Below are positions 1-9,083 of a DNA stretch of 64,000 bases, in pieces. The translations under genes and the position numbers were made by a program. How positions within the stretch are numbered: position 1 is the stretch's first letter; each line of letters opens with the position of its first letter. The stretch covers positions 1 through 64,000 of the forward strand of contig MEGH01000023.1 in assembly GCA_001725415.1 (NCBI GenBank). The letters are read 5' to 3'. The DNA comes from Pseudonocardia sp. SCN 73-27 (lineage in GTDB: Bacteria; Actinomycetota; Actinomycetes; Mycobacteriales; Pseudonocardiaceae). The notes under the pieces were generated by a model, which saw nothing but the letters and a program-made list of their open reading frames with translations, was not told the origin of the DNA and ran no database searches.

Positions 1-164
1 CGGGCGTGATGGCCGGGCCGTTGGTGCGCTCGTCGTACCGGGCCGGGCGTCTGTACGCGCAGACCGTCGCCGCCCGTGGTGAGGAGCTGACCCCGGCGCT
101 GGCCCACCTCGCCGCCGAGGGTGCCGCCTCCCAGGAGGCTCGGTCCCTGCTCGCACGCAGCTGA
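1..164 (+). CDS. lipA: lipoyl synthase, C-terminal end (5' truncated by window)
   Basis: Only the last 53 codons are present, read from base 3 to the TGA at 162-164. The segment [20 protein letters not shown] is the characteristic C-terminal stretch of LipA, the radical-SAM enzyme that inserts two sulfurs into octanoyl groups on lipoyl domains of 2-oxoacid dehydrogenases and the glycine cleavage system. The catalytic cysteine motifs lie outside the window, so the call rests on this tail and on the neighbours: lipA followed by a DUF4191 gene, an RDD gene and glnA is the order known from mycobacteria and relatives. The gene ends 17 bases before the next start. Confidence 0.85.
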   Translation, partial: GVMAGPLVRSSYRAGRLYAQTVAARGEELTPALAHLAAEGAASQEARSLLARS

Positions 165-181
165 CCCGTATCCTGGGACAC

Positions 182-916
182 ATGGCCGACAAGCCCGACA
201 AGGCAGCGAGAGCAGAGGCGAAGCGCGCCCGTCGCGCGGCGTCCAAGCAGCGACGTTCCCAGATCTTCGAGGCGTTCAAGATGCAGCGCCGCGAGGACAA
301 GCTGCTCATCCCGCTGATGGTCGGCTGCGTCCTGCTGGGCGCGGCGCTGGGCTTCGTCATCGGGCTGTTCTGGGGCCTGCAGTGGTTCACCCTGCCGCTG
401 GGTGTCGCCGTCGGCGCGCTCGCGGCCGTCAGCATCTTCGGCCGCCGGGTGCAGCGCACCGTCTACACCAAGGCCGACGGGCAGCCCGGCGCCGCCGGGT
501 GGGCGCTCGACAACCTGCGCGGCCAGTGGCGCGTCACCACGAGCATCGCCGGCACCACCCACCTCGACGCCGTGCACCGGGTCATCGGCCTGCCCGGGGT
601 CATCCTCGTCGCCGAGGGTGCGCCGCACCGGGTCAAGTCGCTGCTCGCGCAGGAGAAGAAGCGCACCGCGCGCGTCATCGGCAACGTCCCGATCTACGAC
701 GTCGTGGTCGGCAACGACGAGGGCCAGGTCCCGCTGTCGAAGTTGCACGTCCACCTGCGCAAGCTGCCCCGCAACATCCAGCGCAGCCAGATGGACTCGC
801 TGGAGACGCGCCTCGCCGCGCTGGGCTCCCGCACCGGCACGGCGGCGATGCCCAAGGGCCCGATGCCCCAGGGCGCCAAGATCCGTAGCGTCCAGCGCAC
901 CGTCCGTCGCCGCTGA
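182..916 (+). CDS. DUF4191 family membrane protein
   Basis: This 244-residue protein matches the DUF4191 family, which is conserved in actinobacteria directly after lipA and has no assigned reaction. A very basic N-terminus (residues 1-35, rich in Arg, Lys and Ala) is followed by two adjacent hydrophobic segments at about 42-63 and 66-87. The rest is a soluble, probably cytoplasmic domain, and the extreme C-terminus is again Arg-rich. The ATG at 182 is supported by a TATCCT hexamer at 169-174, seven bases upstream, which suggests a leaderless transcript starting within the lipA stop region. It may nevertheless be co-transcribed with lipA. Function unknown. Confidence 0.9.
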   Translation: MADKPDKAARAEAKRARRAASKQRRSQIFEAFKMQRREDKLLIPLMVGCVLLGAALGFVIGLFWGLQWFTLPLGVAVGALAAVSIFGRRVQRTVYTKADGQPGAAGWALDNLRGQWRVTTSIAGTTHLDAVHRVIGLPGVILVAEGAPHRVKSLLAQEKKRTARVIGNVPIYDVVVGNDEGQVPLSKLHVHLRKLPRNIQRSQMDSLETRLAALGSRTGTAAMPKGPMPQGAKIRSVQRTVRRR

Positions 917-933
917 CCCCCCGGGACGCGCGG

Positions 934-1407
934 TCAGCGCGTCCTGATGACGATGGTCGCGCCCGCGCGGTCGTGCCAGCCGCGGCCGTCGTCGTCGCGG
1001 ACCAGGGGCGGGATCACCAGCCCCAGCAGCAGCGTTCGGATCACCGCGCGCGGCACCCCGACGACGGCCCGTCCGTCGATCGGGGCTGCCCGCATGCCCA
1101 GCGCGAGCATGCCCGGCGTCGACCCGAACACCGCGACGGCCAGGGCCGTGATGCCGAACCAGACCAGCCAGATCGTCCAGCCGAACGTCGATCCGCGGCC
1201 GAACGAGTCGGCACCCACGAACAGCAGCGACACCAGGTAACCCAGCAGCCAGTCGATCGTGACACCACCGAACCGGCGCCAGAACCCGGCCACCGATCCC
1301 GGCCCCGACGCGGGCAGTCCGAACCTCTCACCCGGGTGCGTCTGCTCCTCGGCGGAGCCGGATCCGGTGGGTGAACCCGGCATCCAGGAGTCGATCCAAC
1401 GGCTCAT
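934..1407 (-). CDS. RDD family membrane protein
   Basis: This 157-residue protein belongs to the RDD family. The pattern seen is FWRRFGGVTIDWLLGYLV (an Arg and Asp near the start of the first membrane helix), a second hydrophobic helix, then FGSTPGMLALGMR and a final helix before a basic tail. RDD proteins are small integral membrane proteins, some linked to sodium or proton exchange, but no reaction can be assigned here. It is convergent with the DUF4191 gene and divergent from glnA, the arrangement found around mycobacterial glnA1. A TAGGCT hexamer lies seven bases before the ATG, so the transcript may be leaderless. Confidence 0.88.
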   Translation of the reverse strand: MSRWIDSWMPGSPTGSGSAEEQTHPGERFGLPASGPGSVAGFWRRFGGVTIDWLLGYLVSLLFVGADSFGRGSTFGWTIWLVWFGITALAVAVFGSTPGMLALGMRAAPIDGRAVVGVPRAVIRTLLLGLVIPPLVRDDDGRGWHDRAGATIVIRTR

Positions 1408-1456
1408 GCCCCCTAGCCTAGGCGGGCTGATGTGAGGTCAGTCCCAGGTCCGGCCG

Positions 1457-1494
1457 TTAACCTCGGTGAAACGAGAGGGTGACGGCCGGGCAAC
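1457..1494 (+). promoter_or_regulatory. GlnR-type operator with two a-b sites upstream of glnA
   Basis: Four 5-mers are spaced by exactly six bases: TTAAC (1457-1461), GAAAC (1468-1472), GTGAC (1479-1483) and GCAAC (1490-1494). This fits the tandem gTnAC-n6-GaAAC consensus known for GlnR operators of actinomycetes with only two deviations. It lies about 110 bases before the glnA start. GlnR at such sites controls glnA in response to nitrogen. The regulator gene itself is not in the window. Confidence 0.8.
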
Positions 1495-1603
1495 ACCGTC
1501 GCCATAGCGTCAACGACGAATTCGGTCGGCGTTTCCTCGTCGACACACGCGGGTCATCGCGGACTCGCCGGATCCCGAGCCCCATCCGAAGGAGCGAGTG
1601 AGC

Positions 1604-3025
1604 GTGTTCAGCAACTCCGAAGAGGTACTCAAGTACATCTCGGACGAGAAGGTCGAGTACGTCGACATCAGGTTCTGCGACCTGCCCGGCGTCATGCAGC
1701 ACCTCACCGTCCCCTCCCACACCGCCGCCGACCTGCTGCAGGACGGCGCGGCGTTCGACGGTTCGTCCGTGCGCGGCTTCCAGGCCATCAACGAGTCCGA
1801 CATGGCGCTGTTCCCGGACTCCACCACGGCGCGGCTCGACCCGTTCCGCAAGCACAAGACGCTGAACATCAACTTCTTCGTGCACGACCCGATCACGGGC
1901 GAGCCGTACAGCCGCGACCCGCGCAACGTCGCCCGCAAGGCTCAGGAGTACCTGACCGCCTCGGGCATTGCGGACACCGCGTACATGGCGCCCGAGGCCG
2001 AGTTCTACATCTTCGACTCGATCCGCTTCAACTCGAGCGCGCACGAGACCTACCACCACATCGACTCCGCCGAGGGTTGGTGGAACACCGGTCGTGAGGA
2101 GGAGGGCGGCAACCTCGGCTACAAGGTCAACTACAAGGGCGGCTACTTCCCCGTCCCGCCGGTCGACCACTACGCCGACCTGCGCGCCGACATCGTCTCG
2201 ACGATGACCGCCATGGGCTTCGACGTGGAGCGCGAGCACCACGAGGTCGGCACCGCCGGCCAGGCGGAGATCAACTACAAGTTCGACACGCTGCTGTCGG
2301 CCGCCGACGACATCATGCTGTTCAAGTACATCGTCAAGAACGTCGCCTGGCAGCAGGGCAAGACCGCGACCTTCATGCCCAAGCCGCTCTTCGGTGACAA
2401 CGGGTCCGGCATGCACGTGCACCAGTCGCTGTGGAAGGACGGCGCGCCGCTGTTCCACGACGAGTCCGGCTACGGCGGCCTGTCCGACATGGCCCGCTAC
2501 TACATCGGCGGCCTGCTGCACCACGCCCCGTCGCTGCTGGCGTTCACCAACCCGACGGTGAACTCGTACCACCGCCTGGTCCCCGGCTTCGAGGCCCCGG
2601 TCAACCTGGTCTACTCGGCCCGCAACCGCTCGGCCTGCATCCGCATCCCGCTGTCGGGCAACAACCCGAAGGCCAAGCGCATCGAGTTCCGCTGCCCGGA
2701 CTCGTCGGGCAACCCGTACCTGGCCTTCTCGGCCATGCTGATGGCGGGCCTCGACGGCATCAAGAACAAGATCGAGCCGCCGGCGCCGATCGACAAGGAC
2801 CTCTACGAGCTGCCGCCCGAGGAGGCCAAGGACATCGCCCAGGTCCCGGCCAGCCTGGACGCGGTCATCGACCGGCTCGAGGCCGACCACGACTACCTGC
2901 TCGAGGGTGGCGTCTTCACGTCCGACCTGATCGAGACGTGGATCGCCTTCAAGCGGGAGAACGAGATCGACCCGCTGCGGCTGCGCCCGCACCCGTACGA
3001 GTTCGCCATGTACTACGACGTCTGA
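1604..3025 (+). CDS. glnA: glutamine synthetase type I
   Basis: The protein (473 residues from the GTG at 1604) is a GSI-type glutamine synthetase that makes glutamine from glutamate, ammonia and ATP in the cytoplasm. Visible hallmarks are the N-terminal [14 protein letters not shown], the DGSSVRGF loop, the metal-ligand region [11 protein letters not shown], the ATP-binding [19 protein letters not shown], and [13 protein letters not shown], which carries the tyrosine adenylylated in beta-type GSI enzymes. AAGGAG at 1589-1594 sits nine bases before the GTG at 1604 but only three before the in-frame GTG at 1598, so 1604 is preferred. A GlnR-type operator lies upstream. The adenylylating enzyme GlnE is not in the window. 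Confidence 0.96.
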   Translation: MFSNSEEVLKYISDEKVEYVDIRFCDLPGVMQHLTVPSHTAADLLQDGAAFDGSSVRGFQAINESDMALFPDSTTARLDPFRKHKTLNINFFVHDPITGEPYSRDPRNVARKAQEYLTASGIADTAYMAPEAEFYIFDSIRFNSSAHETYHHIDSAEGWWNTGREEEGGNLGYKVNYKGGYFPVPPVDHYADLRADIVSTMTAMGFDVEREHHEVGTAGQAEINYKFDTLLSAADDIMLFKYIVKNVAWQQGKTATFMPKPLFGDNGSGMHVHQSLWKDGAPLFHDESGYGGLSDMARYYIGGLLHHAPSLLAFTNPTVNSYHRLVPGFEAPVNLVYSARNRSACIRIPLSGNNPKAKRIEFRCPDSSGNPYLAFSAMLMAGLDGIKNKIEPPAPIDKDLYELPPEEAKDIAQVPASLDAVIDRLEADHDYLLEGGVFTSDLIETWIAFKRENEIDPLRLRPHPYEFAMYYDV

Positions 3026-3040
3026 TCCGCAACGTCCGGC

Positions 3041-3080
3041 CGACGGCCCGGCACCCTTCCCGAGGGGTGCCGGGCCGTCG
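3041..3080 (+). terminator. hairpin terminator after glnA
   Basis: A perfect 16-base inverted repeat (3041-3056 with 3065-3080) with an 8-base loop begins 15 bases after the glnA stop. There is no clear U-run, as is common for actinobacterial terminators. It lies between convergent genes and may serve both. Confidence 0.8.
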
Positions 3081-3113
3081 TCGTGCAGCGGGTCGATCCC
3101 GCCGGAGCGATCC

Positions 3114-3767
3114 CTACGAGTGCAGGCGGCGGACCAGCGGGGCGACGGGGACGAAGGCCAGCAGCCAGCACAGCTGCGCGGCCGTCGTCGACGCGAACGC
3201 CACCGGGATCGAGACGACGAACGCCACGACCGAACCGCCCAGCCCGCCGGCGGCCTCCTCGATCATGGAACGCGGCGTCCCGGGCTGGAGGAGACCGCGT
3301 CGGGTGATCCACCACAGCATCACCAGCTGCAGCCCCGCGGTGATCGACACCATCCCCGCGTAGTAGACCGTCGGTTCGACGAGGTCGCCGTACTCGGCGA
3401 GCAGCGAGGTCGTGAACGGGATGAGGGCGATCGCCGCCAGCAGCGCGGTGTTGACGACGAGCAGCCCGCTGTCGGCGCCGCGGACCTGCCGCAGCATGTC
3501 GTGGTGCGACACCCAGAACCGGCCGATGACGGCGAAGCTCAGCAGCGCCGACAGGATCTGCGGCACCTGCCCGGCGAGCGCGACCTCGAGGCCGGCGGGG
3601 CTGAGGTCGTTCGGCACGGCGATGTCGAGGACGAGGATCGTGAACGCGATGGAGAAGACGCCGTCGCTGAACGCCAGCAGCCGTCCCACGCCGGCGGGTT
3701 CGACGGCGCCCTCGCCGGGCTCGTCGTCCTCCGGCTCGGCCCTCCTGGCCGGATCGTCACCGCTCAT
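3114..3767 (-). CDS. TMEM175-family potassium channel-like protein (DUF1211)
   Basis: This 217-residue integral membrane protein carries the family signature [17 protein letters not shown] near residues 33-49. In TMEM175 channels this first helix lines the pore. Further hydrophobic segments follow at roughly 70-88, 104-122, 132-152 and 172-207, giving a six-helix layout with one repeat, as in bacterial TMEM175 homologues that assemble as tetramers. The ATG at 3767 is chosen because the reading frame upstream is low-complexity antisense of selO and because residues 1-25 form a short acidic leader typical of the family. It diverges from selO with 86 bases between starts. Potassium selectivity is inferred from the family only. 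Confidence 0.85.
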   Translation of the reverse strand: MSGDDPARRAEPEDDEPGEGAVEPAGVGRLLAFSDGVFSIAFTILVLDIAVPNDLSPAGLEVALAGQVPQILSALLSFAVIGRFWVSHHDMLRQVRGADSGLLVVNTALLAAIALIPFTTSLLAEYGDLVEPTVYYAGMVSITAGLQLVMLWWITRRGLLQPGTPRSMIEEAAGGLGGSVVAFVVSIPVAFASTTAAQLCWLLAFVPVAPLVRRLHS

Positions 3768-3853
3768 CGCACTCCCCCTGCTCGACCGGCGTCCGCATCC
3801 TGGCCGATCACGGACCCCTGCGGCGAGCCCGATACGGCTCGTACGCTCGTGGG

Positions 3854-5302
3854 GTGACCACCGCACGCACCCTGCTCGAGTTCGACGCCACCTACGCCCG
3901 TGAGGTGCCGGGCATGTCGCTGCCGTGGTCGGCCGCCGACGCGCCCGCGCCGGCGCTGCTGGCGCTGAACGAGGAGCTGGCCGCGGAGCTGGGGGTCGAC
4001 CAGGCGGCCCTGCGCGAGCCCGACGGGGTGCGGTTCCTCGTCGGCCAGGGTCTGCCGGAGGGCGTGACGCCGGTCGCGCAGGTCTATGCGGGCCACCAGT
4101 TCGGCATGTACCAGCCGCGCCTCGGCGACGGGCGGGCATTGCTGCTGGGCGACGTCGTCGACCTCCACGGCCGCCGCCGGGACCTGCACCTCAAGGGGTC
4201 GGGCCGCACCCCGTTCGCGCGGGGTGGCGACGGGCTCGCCGTCGTCGGGCCCATGCTGCTGGAGTATCTGATGGGCGAGGCGATGCACGCGCTGGGCATC
4301 CCGACCACGCGGGCGCTGGCCGTCGTCGCGACCGGCACGACGGTGCAGCGGGAGCGGCTGCTGCCGGGCGCCGTGCTGTGCCGGGTCGCGGGCAGCCACC
4401 TGCGGGTGGGGACGTTCCAGTACGCCGCCGCGACCGGTGACCGCGACGTGCTGCGCGCCCTCGCCGACCACGCGATCGCCCGGCACCACCCCGAGGTCGC
4501 CGACGCCGACCAGCCCTACCTGGAGCTCTTCCGCCGGGTGTGCGCGGCCCAGGCCGACCTGGTGGCGCGGTGGATGCTCGTGGGCTTCGTGCACGGCGTC
4601 ATGAACACCGACAACACCACGATCTCGGGCGAGACGATCGACTACGGCCCGTGCGCGTTCATGGACCGCGTCGACCCGGCGACGGTGTTCAGCTCCATCG
4701 ACGCCCGCGGCCGCTACGCCTACGGCAACCAGCCGTCGATCGTGCAGTGGAACCTCGCGCGGCTCGGGGAGGCGCTGGTGCCGCTGCTGACCGACGACGA
4801 CGACCTCGACACCGCCGGCGCGGCTCTCAACGAGGTCCTCGCCGCGTTCCCGGACGTCTACGCGCAGCGCTGGGCCGAGGGGATGGCCGCCAAGCTCGGG
4901 ATCGCCGAGCCGGACCTGGAACTGGGCACCGACCTGATGACGATGCTGCACGCCCAGCGCATCGACTTCACGTCGTTCTTCCGGGCGCTCGCGGCAGGCA
5001 CGGCGCGCGACCTGTTCCTCGACCGCGACGCCTTCGACATCTGGGCCGCCCGTCGCGACGCACTGCTGCCCGCCGACCGGGACGCCGTCGCCGCCGGCAT
5101 GAACCGCCTCAACCCGGTGGTCATCCCACGCAACCATCACGTCGAGCCCGCGCTGCGCGCCGCCGAGCGTGGCGACCTCGCGCCGTTCCGGCGGTTGCTC
5201 GGCGCGGTGTCGTCGCCGTTCGAGGAGCGCGCCGATCTGGCCGACCTGGTTGGGCCGCCGCCCGAGGACGCGATCCCGCACGTCACGTACTGCGGGACGT
5301 GA
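3854..5302 (+). CDS. selO: SelO family protein AMPylase (YdiU/UPF0061)
   Basis: This 482-residue protein matches SelO, a pseudokinase-fold enzyme that transfers AMP to Ser, Thr or Tyr of target proteins and is linked to oxidative stress. Seen are [10 protein letters not shown] near residue 76, the nucleotide-binding [15 protein letters not shown] near 115-130, the helix region [16 protein letters not shown], and the metal-binding loop [20 protein letters not shown] near 249-268, which contains the catalytic Asn and Asp. Bacterial forms lack the C-terminal selenocysteine, and this one ends VTYCGT with a plain Cys near the end. The GTG at 3854 is preceded by TACGCT (3842-3847) with six bases between, so a leaderless start is likely. 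Confidence 0.93.
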   Translation: MTTARTLLEFDATYAREVPGMSLPWSAADAPAPALLALNEELAAELGVDQAALREPDGVRFLVGQGLPEGVTPVAQVYAGHQFGMYQPRLGDGRALLLGDVVDLHGRRRDLHLKGSGRTPFARGGDGLAVVGPMLLEYLMGEAMHALGIPTTRALAVVATGTTVQRERLLPGAVLCRVAGSHLRVGTFQYAAATGDRDVLRALADHAIARHHPEVADADQPYLELFRRVCAAQADLVARWMLVGFVHGVMNTDNTTISGETIDYGPCAFMDRVDPATVFSSIDARGRYAYGNQPSIVQWNLARLGEALVPLLTDDDDLDTAGAALNEVLAAFPDVYAQRWAEGMAAKLGIAEPDLELGTDLMTMLHAQRIDFTSFFRALAAGTARDLFLDRDAFDIWAARRDALLPADRDAVAAGMNRLNPVVIPRNHHVEPALRAAERGDLAPFRRLLGAVSSPFEERADLADLVGPPPEDAIPHVTYCGT

Positions 5303-5863
5303 CCCGGGCCCGCAGCCAGGAGCCCGCGGTCGTCAGTGCCTCGGCGGCCTCCGGGTAGCCGAGCCCGCCACCCGACGACTCCCCGGCGACCGCCAGGCCC
5401 TGCGCGGGAACGCCCTGGTCGAGCAGCCAGCCGTAGGCGGCGGTGGTGGTCTCGACATCGGCCGGGAAGAGGTGCTCGGGGCGAGCGGGTGGTCGAGCAG
5501 CAGCACCCGCGCGCCGGCCGCGAGCGCGAGGTGGCCGGCGAACTTGCGCCGGGCGTCGACGGAGGTGATGACGTGCCCGCCGCCGAAGGGGTGGAGCACC
5601 GCCCGGTCGACCGGGGCCGCGGGCGGCACCGCCCACACACCCCTGACCGGGTGCGCGTCGGAGACGTCCTCGAACTGCACACCGTCGGCGTCGAGCGGGG
5701 CGTCGGCGGTCAGGTCGACGCGCTCGTACCGGACGCCGGCGGGCTCGTCGGTGAGGTCCTCGGCGTGCTCGCCGGCGGCGCGTTGCGCGGACAGCGCCAT
5801 GTCGGCCATCCGCGGCGCCTACCGCAGCATGTCGGCGACGCGTTCGGCCTCGGGACTCGCCAC
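5283..5863 (-). pseudogene. alpha/beta hydrolase (HSL-type esterase) remnant
   Basis: Fragments of an esterase of the hormone-sensitive-lipase type are spread over two frames. The N-terminal part (ASPEAERVADMLR) is cut by an in-frame TAG at 5819-5821 and resumes as MADMALSAQRAAGEHAEDLT. The oxyanion-hole region appears as HPFGGGHVITS. A frameshift near 5480 moves the coding into another frame, where PEHLFPADVETTTAAYGWLLDQG and the nucleophile motif GESSGGGL are seen. Immediately after that the sequence jumps to a C-terminal-like YPEAAEALTTAGSWLRAR, so about 100 residues containing the catalytic Asp and His appear to be deleted. At least three lesions make this a dead gene. It ends convergent with, and overlapping, the selO stop region. 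Confidence 0.8.
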
Positions 5864-6251
5864 GGCAACCTCCGACGTCGGAAGACTCGTGCGGGGACTC
5901 GGCATCCACGCCAGATCCGTGAGCGCCGGGCCCTCGGACCTGGATCGATCCGGTGCTCGGAAGTGGAATCGATCAAGATCGTGTCGTTCGTCATTCCGTG
6001 ATCGCGCACACCCGCCGGCCACCGGACGGGCAGGTCGACGGGCCCGCACCGATCCCGACGCCGTCACCAGGGGCGGGGGGACATCAGGGCGACACGAAGG
6101 GGTCCCCGAGGTGTCGCAGAGTTGAGACGAGGGTGTCGCGACACCGTGGTGGCGGTGTTGAGTTGTGCGACGACGTCGGTTCTACTTCGTTCCCGCGCCC
6201 CCGCCGACCCGTGGGCCGGACAAACGACCCACGACGCCCTTTGGGGGAGCC
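5864..6251. other. intergenic region upstream of ppdK
   Basis: No credible gene was found in these 388 bases. The region separates the dead hydrolase from ppdK and should hold the ppdK promoter. It contains a perfect 14-base palindrome at 6132-6145 (listed separately) and several further copies of the half-site GTGTCG or CGACAC nearby. Confidence 0.5.
6132..6145. promoter_or_regulatory. perfect palindrome upstream of ppdK
   Basis: GGTGTCGCGACACC is a 14-base perfect palindrome 107 bases before the ppdK start. Half-sites of the same sequence occur at about 6091 and 6112, so this may be a cluster of binding sites for a dimeric repressor. No regulator gene is adjacent, and the identity of any binding protein is unknown. 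Confidence 0.4.
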
Positions 6252-8984
6252 ATGACAGCGGCGATGCGCGACCGCGCCCAGCTGGTGTACGACTTCGCCG
6301 ACGGCGACCGTACCCAGACCGATCTCCTCGGCGGCAAGGGTGCGAACCTCGCCGAGATGACCCGGCTCGGACTCCCGGTCCCGCCCGGCTTCACCATCAC
6401 CACGGAGGCCTGCAAGTTCTACCTCGACCGCGGCGAGGAACCACAGTCGCTGCGTGTCCAGGTGACCATGGCGCTGCGCCGCCTCGAGGACGGCCTCGGC
6501 CGGCGCCTCGGCGACGTCCAGGACCCGCTGCTGGTCTCGGTGCGCTCGGGCGCGAAGGTCTCGATGCCCGGGATGATGGAGACCGTCCTCAACGTCGGTC
6601 TCAACGACTACTCCGTGAAGGGCCTCGTCGAGGCCGCCAAGGACGAGCGCTTCGCCTGGGACTCCTACCGGCGGCTCATCCAGATGTTCGGCCGCACGGT
6701 GCTCGACATCCCGTCGGAACGCTTCGAGGACCGCCTCGACGAGGTCAAGGCCCGGGAGGGCGTCACGACCGACGTCGAGCTCACCCCGGTCGCGCTGCAG
6801 GGCCTGGTCGAGGACTTCAAGGGCATCGTCGCGGACGCCACCGGCCGCGAGTTCCCGCAGGACCCCCGCGAGCAGCTCGACCTCGCGATGCGCGCCGTGT
6901 TCGACTCCTGGAACACCGACCGCGCCCGGATCTACCGGCGCCGCGAACGCATTCCCCACGACCTCGGCACCGCCGTCAACGTCTGCGCGATGGTGTTCGG
7001 CAACATGGGCGAGGACTCCGGCACCGGCGTCTGCTTCACCCGCGACCCCGCGACCGGCAAGCAGGGCGTCTACGGCGACTACCTGGTCAACGCCCAGGGT
7101 GAGGACGTCGTCGCCGGTATCCGCAACACCCTCTCGCTGGAGGACTTCGCGCAGCTCGACCCGGCGTCGCACGCCGAGCTCACCCGTATCATGCGGCGGC
7201 TCGAGACCCACTACCGCGACCTCTGCGACATCGAGTTCACGGTCGAGCGCGGCAAGCTGTGGATGCTGCAGACCCGCGTCGGCAAGCGCACCGCGGGCGC
7301 GGCGTTCCGCATCGCCACCCAGCTCGTCGACGAGCAGCTCATCACCCGCGACGAGGCGCTCACCCGCGTCACCGGGCATCAGCTCGCGCAGCTGATGTTC
7401 CCGCAGTTCGACGCCGACGCCCCCCGCACCCTGCTCACCAAGGCCATGGCCGCCTCCCCCGGCGCCGCCGTCGGCGAGGTCGTGTTCGACTCCGCCACCG
7501 CCGTCGCCCGGGCCGCCGAGGGCCGCCGCGTCCTGCTGGTCCGTCGCGAGACCAACCCCGACGACCTCGAAGGCATGATCCACGCGACCGGCGTGCTCAC
7601 CAGCCGTGGCGGCAAGACCTCCCACGCCGCTGTCGTCGCCCGCGGCATGGGCCGTACCTGCGTGTGCGGCGCCGAGGAGATCGACGTCGACGCCGAGAAC
7701 AAGGTGCTGCGCGTCAACGGCACCACCGTCGCCGAGGGCGAGCTGCTCTCCATCGACGGCTCCACCGGCGAGGTCTTCGCAGGCGAGCTGCCCGTCGTCC
7801 CCTCGCCCGTCGTCACCTACCTGGAGAGCGGCCTCGACGCCGCCCTCGAAGGTGTCGACGAGGAGGCCGCCGACCTCGTCCGCTCCGTCGACCGGCTGCT
7901 CCGCCACGCCGACCGCACCCGCCGCCTCGCCGTGCGCGCCAACGCCGACAACGCCGAGGACGCCACCCGTGCCCGCTCGCTCGGCGCCCAGGGCATCGGG
8001 CTGTGCCGCACCGAGCACATGTTCCTCGGCGACCGCCGGGTCCTCATCGAGCGGCTCATCCTCGCCGAGGACGCCGCCTCCCGCGACGCCGCGCTCGCCG
8101 AGCTGCTCCCGCTGCAGCGCGCCGACTTCGTCGAGCTGCTCGAGGCCATGGACGGGTTGCCGACGACGATCCGGCTGCTCGACCCGCCGCTGCACGAGTT
8201 CCTGCCCGACCACACCGAGCTCGCCGTGAGGGTCGCCCTCGCCAAGGCCACCGGCGAAGGCTCCTCCGAGGACGACGAGCGCCTGCTCGCCGCCGTCGAG
8301 CGGCTCCACGAGTCCAACCCGATGCTCGGCCGCCGCGGCGTCCGCCTCGGGCTCCTCGTGCCGGGCCTCTACGGCATGCAGGTCCGCGCCATCACCGAGG
8401 CCGCCGCCGAACGGGCCCTCGCGGGCGGCAAGCCGCGCGTCGAGATCATGGTGCCGCTCGTCGGCTCCGTCATGGAGCTGCACCTCATCCGGGACGAGAT
8501 CGACGGCATCGTCGCCGACATCCTGGAGACCGCGGGCGTCTCCCTCGACATCCCGATCGGCACGATGATCGAGCTGCCGCGGGCGGCGCTGACGGCGAAG
8601 CGGATCGCGGAGTCGGCGGAGTTCTTCTCCTTCGGCACGAACGACCTCACGCAGACGACCTGGGGCTTCTCCCGCGACGACGTCGAGGCCGCGATCTTCG
8701 CCGCCTACCTGGAGAAGGGCGTCTTCACGGTGTCGCCGTTCGAGTCGCTCGACCGCGACGGCGTGGGCGCGCTGATCAAGACGGCCGTCGAGAAGGGCCG
8801 CGAGACCCGGCCGGGCATCAAGCTGGGTGTGTGCGGCGAGCACGGCGGTGACCCCGACTCGGTTCACTTCTTCCACTACGCGGGCGTCGACTACGTGTCC
8901 TGCTCACCGTTCCGCGTACCGGTCGCGCGTCTGGAGGCCGGCCGCGCGGCCCTCGTCGACGACACCGTGGGCGGCGAGCTGTAA
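6252..8984 (+). CDS. ppdK: pyruvate, phosphate dikinase
   Basis: This 910-residue enzyme interconverts pyruvate, ATP and phosphate with PEP, AMP and pyrophosphate. The N-terminal ATP-grasp region starts LLGGKGANLAEMTRLGLPVP (about 20-40). The mobile phosphohistidine domain carries GGKTSHAAVVARGMG, with the catalytic His at residue 458 and the dikinase-type GGKTSHA context. The C-terminal TIM barrel shows GLCRTEHMF, EIMVPLV, FSFGTNDLTQ and GVCGEHGGDP, whose Cys acts as the acid/base. The length fits PPDK and exceeds PEP synthase. The ATG at 6252 has GGGGGAG just upstream. The reading frame is open further back to 6165, but that part is Arg-rich and unlike the family. Confidence 0.95.
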   Translation: MTAAMRDRAQLVYDFADGDRTQTDLLGGKGANLAEMTRLGLPVPPGFTITTEACKFYLDRGEEPQSLRVQVTMALRRLEDGLGRRLGDVQDPLLVSVRSGAKVSMPGMMETVLNVGLNDYSVKGLVEAAKDERFAWDSYRRLIQMFGRTVLDIPSERFEDRLDEVKAREGVTTDVELTPVALQGLVEDFKGIVADATGREFPQDPREQLDLAMRAVFDSWNTDRARIYRRRERIPHDLGTAVNVCAMVFGNMGEDSGTGVCFTRDPATGKQGVYGDYLVNAQGEDVVAGIRNTLSLEDFAQLDPASHAELTRIMRRLETHYRDLCDIEFTVERGKLWMLQTRVGKRTAGAAFRIATQLVDEQLITRDEALTRVTGHQLAQLMFPQFDADAPRTLLTKAMAASPGAAVGEVVFDSATAVARAAEGRRVLLVRRETNPDDLEGMIHATGVLTSRGGKTSHAAVVARGMGRTCVCGAEEIDVDAENKVLRVNGTTVAEGELLSIDGSTGEVFAGELPVVPSPVVTYLESGLDAALEGVDEEAADLVRSVDRLLRHADRTRRLAVRANADNAEDATRARSLGAQGIGLCRTEHMFLGDRRVLIERLILAEDAASRDAALAELLPLQRADFVELLEAMDGLPTTIRLLDPPLHEFLPDHTELAVRVALAKATGEGSSEDDERLLAAVERLHESNPMLGRRGVRLGLLVPGLYGMQVRAITEAAAERALAGGKPRVEIMVPLVGSVMELHLIRDEIDGIVADILETAGVSLDIPIGTMIELPRAALTAKRIAESAEFFSFGTNDLTQTTWGFSRDDVEAAIFAAYLEKGVFTVSPFESLDRDGVGALIKTAVEKGRETRPGIKLGVCGEHGGDPDSVHFFHYAGVDYVSCSPFRVPVARLEAGRAALVDDTVGGEL

Positions 8985-9014
8985 CCACCCGCGGACCCGG
9001 CTCGGGCAGACACC

Positions 9015-9071
9015 CGCGCGCAACCTCACGGTTCCCGGAGTGGGCTGGGACAGCAGTGAGATTGCGCGCGG
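9015..9071. repeat. repeat family A, degenerate copy A1
   Basis: Imperfect inverted repeat between ppdK and the RND gene. The left arm CGCGCGCAACCTCACGGTTC (9015-9034) and the right arm ending TGAGATTGCGCGCG (to 9071) match the perfect copy at 45700-45753. It lies between two convergent genes and could act as a bidirectional terminator. Confidence 0.6.
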
Positions 9072-9083
9072 TGTGTTCGGGCC

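Noticed and set aside
1457-2992. A 511-codon open frame on the minus strand
   Set aside because: It is antisense to glnA and contains only low-complexity sequence.
6084-8876. A 930-codon open frame on the minus strand
   Set aside because: It lies opposite ppdK and has no motifs. ppdK is certain.
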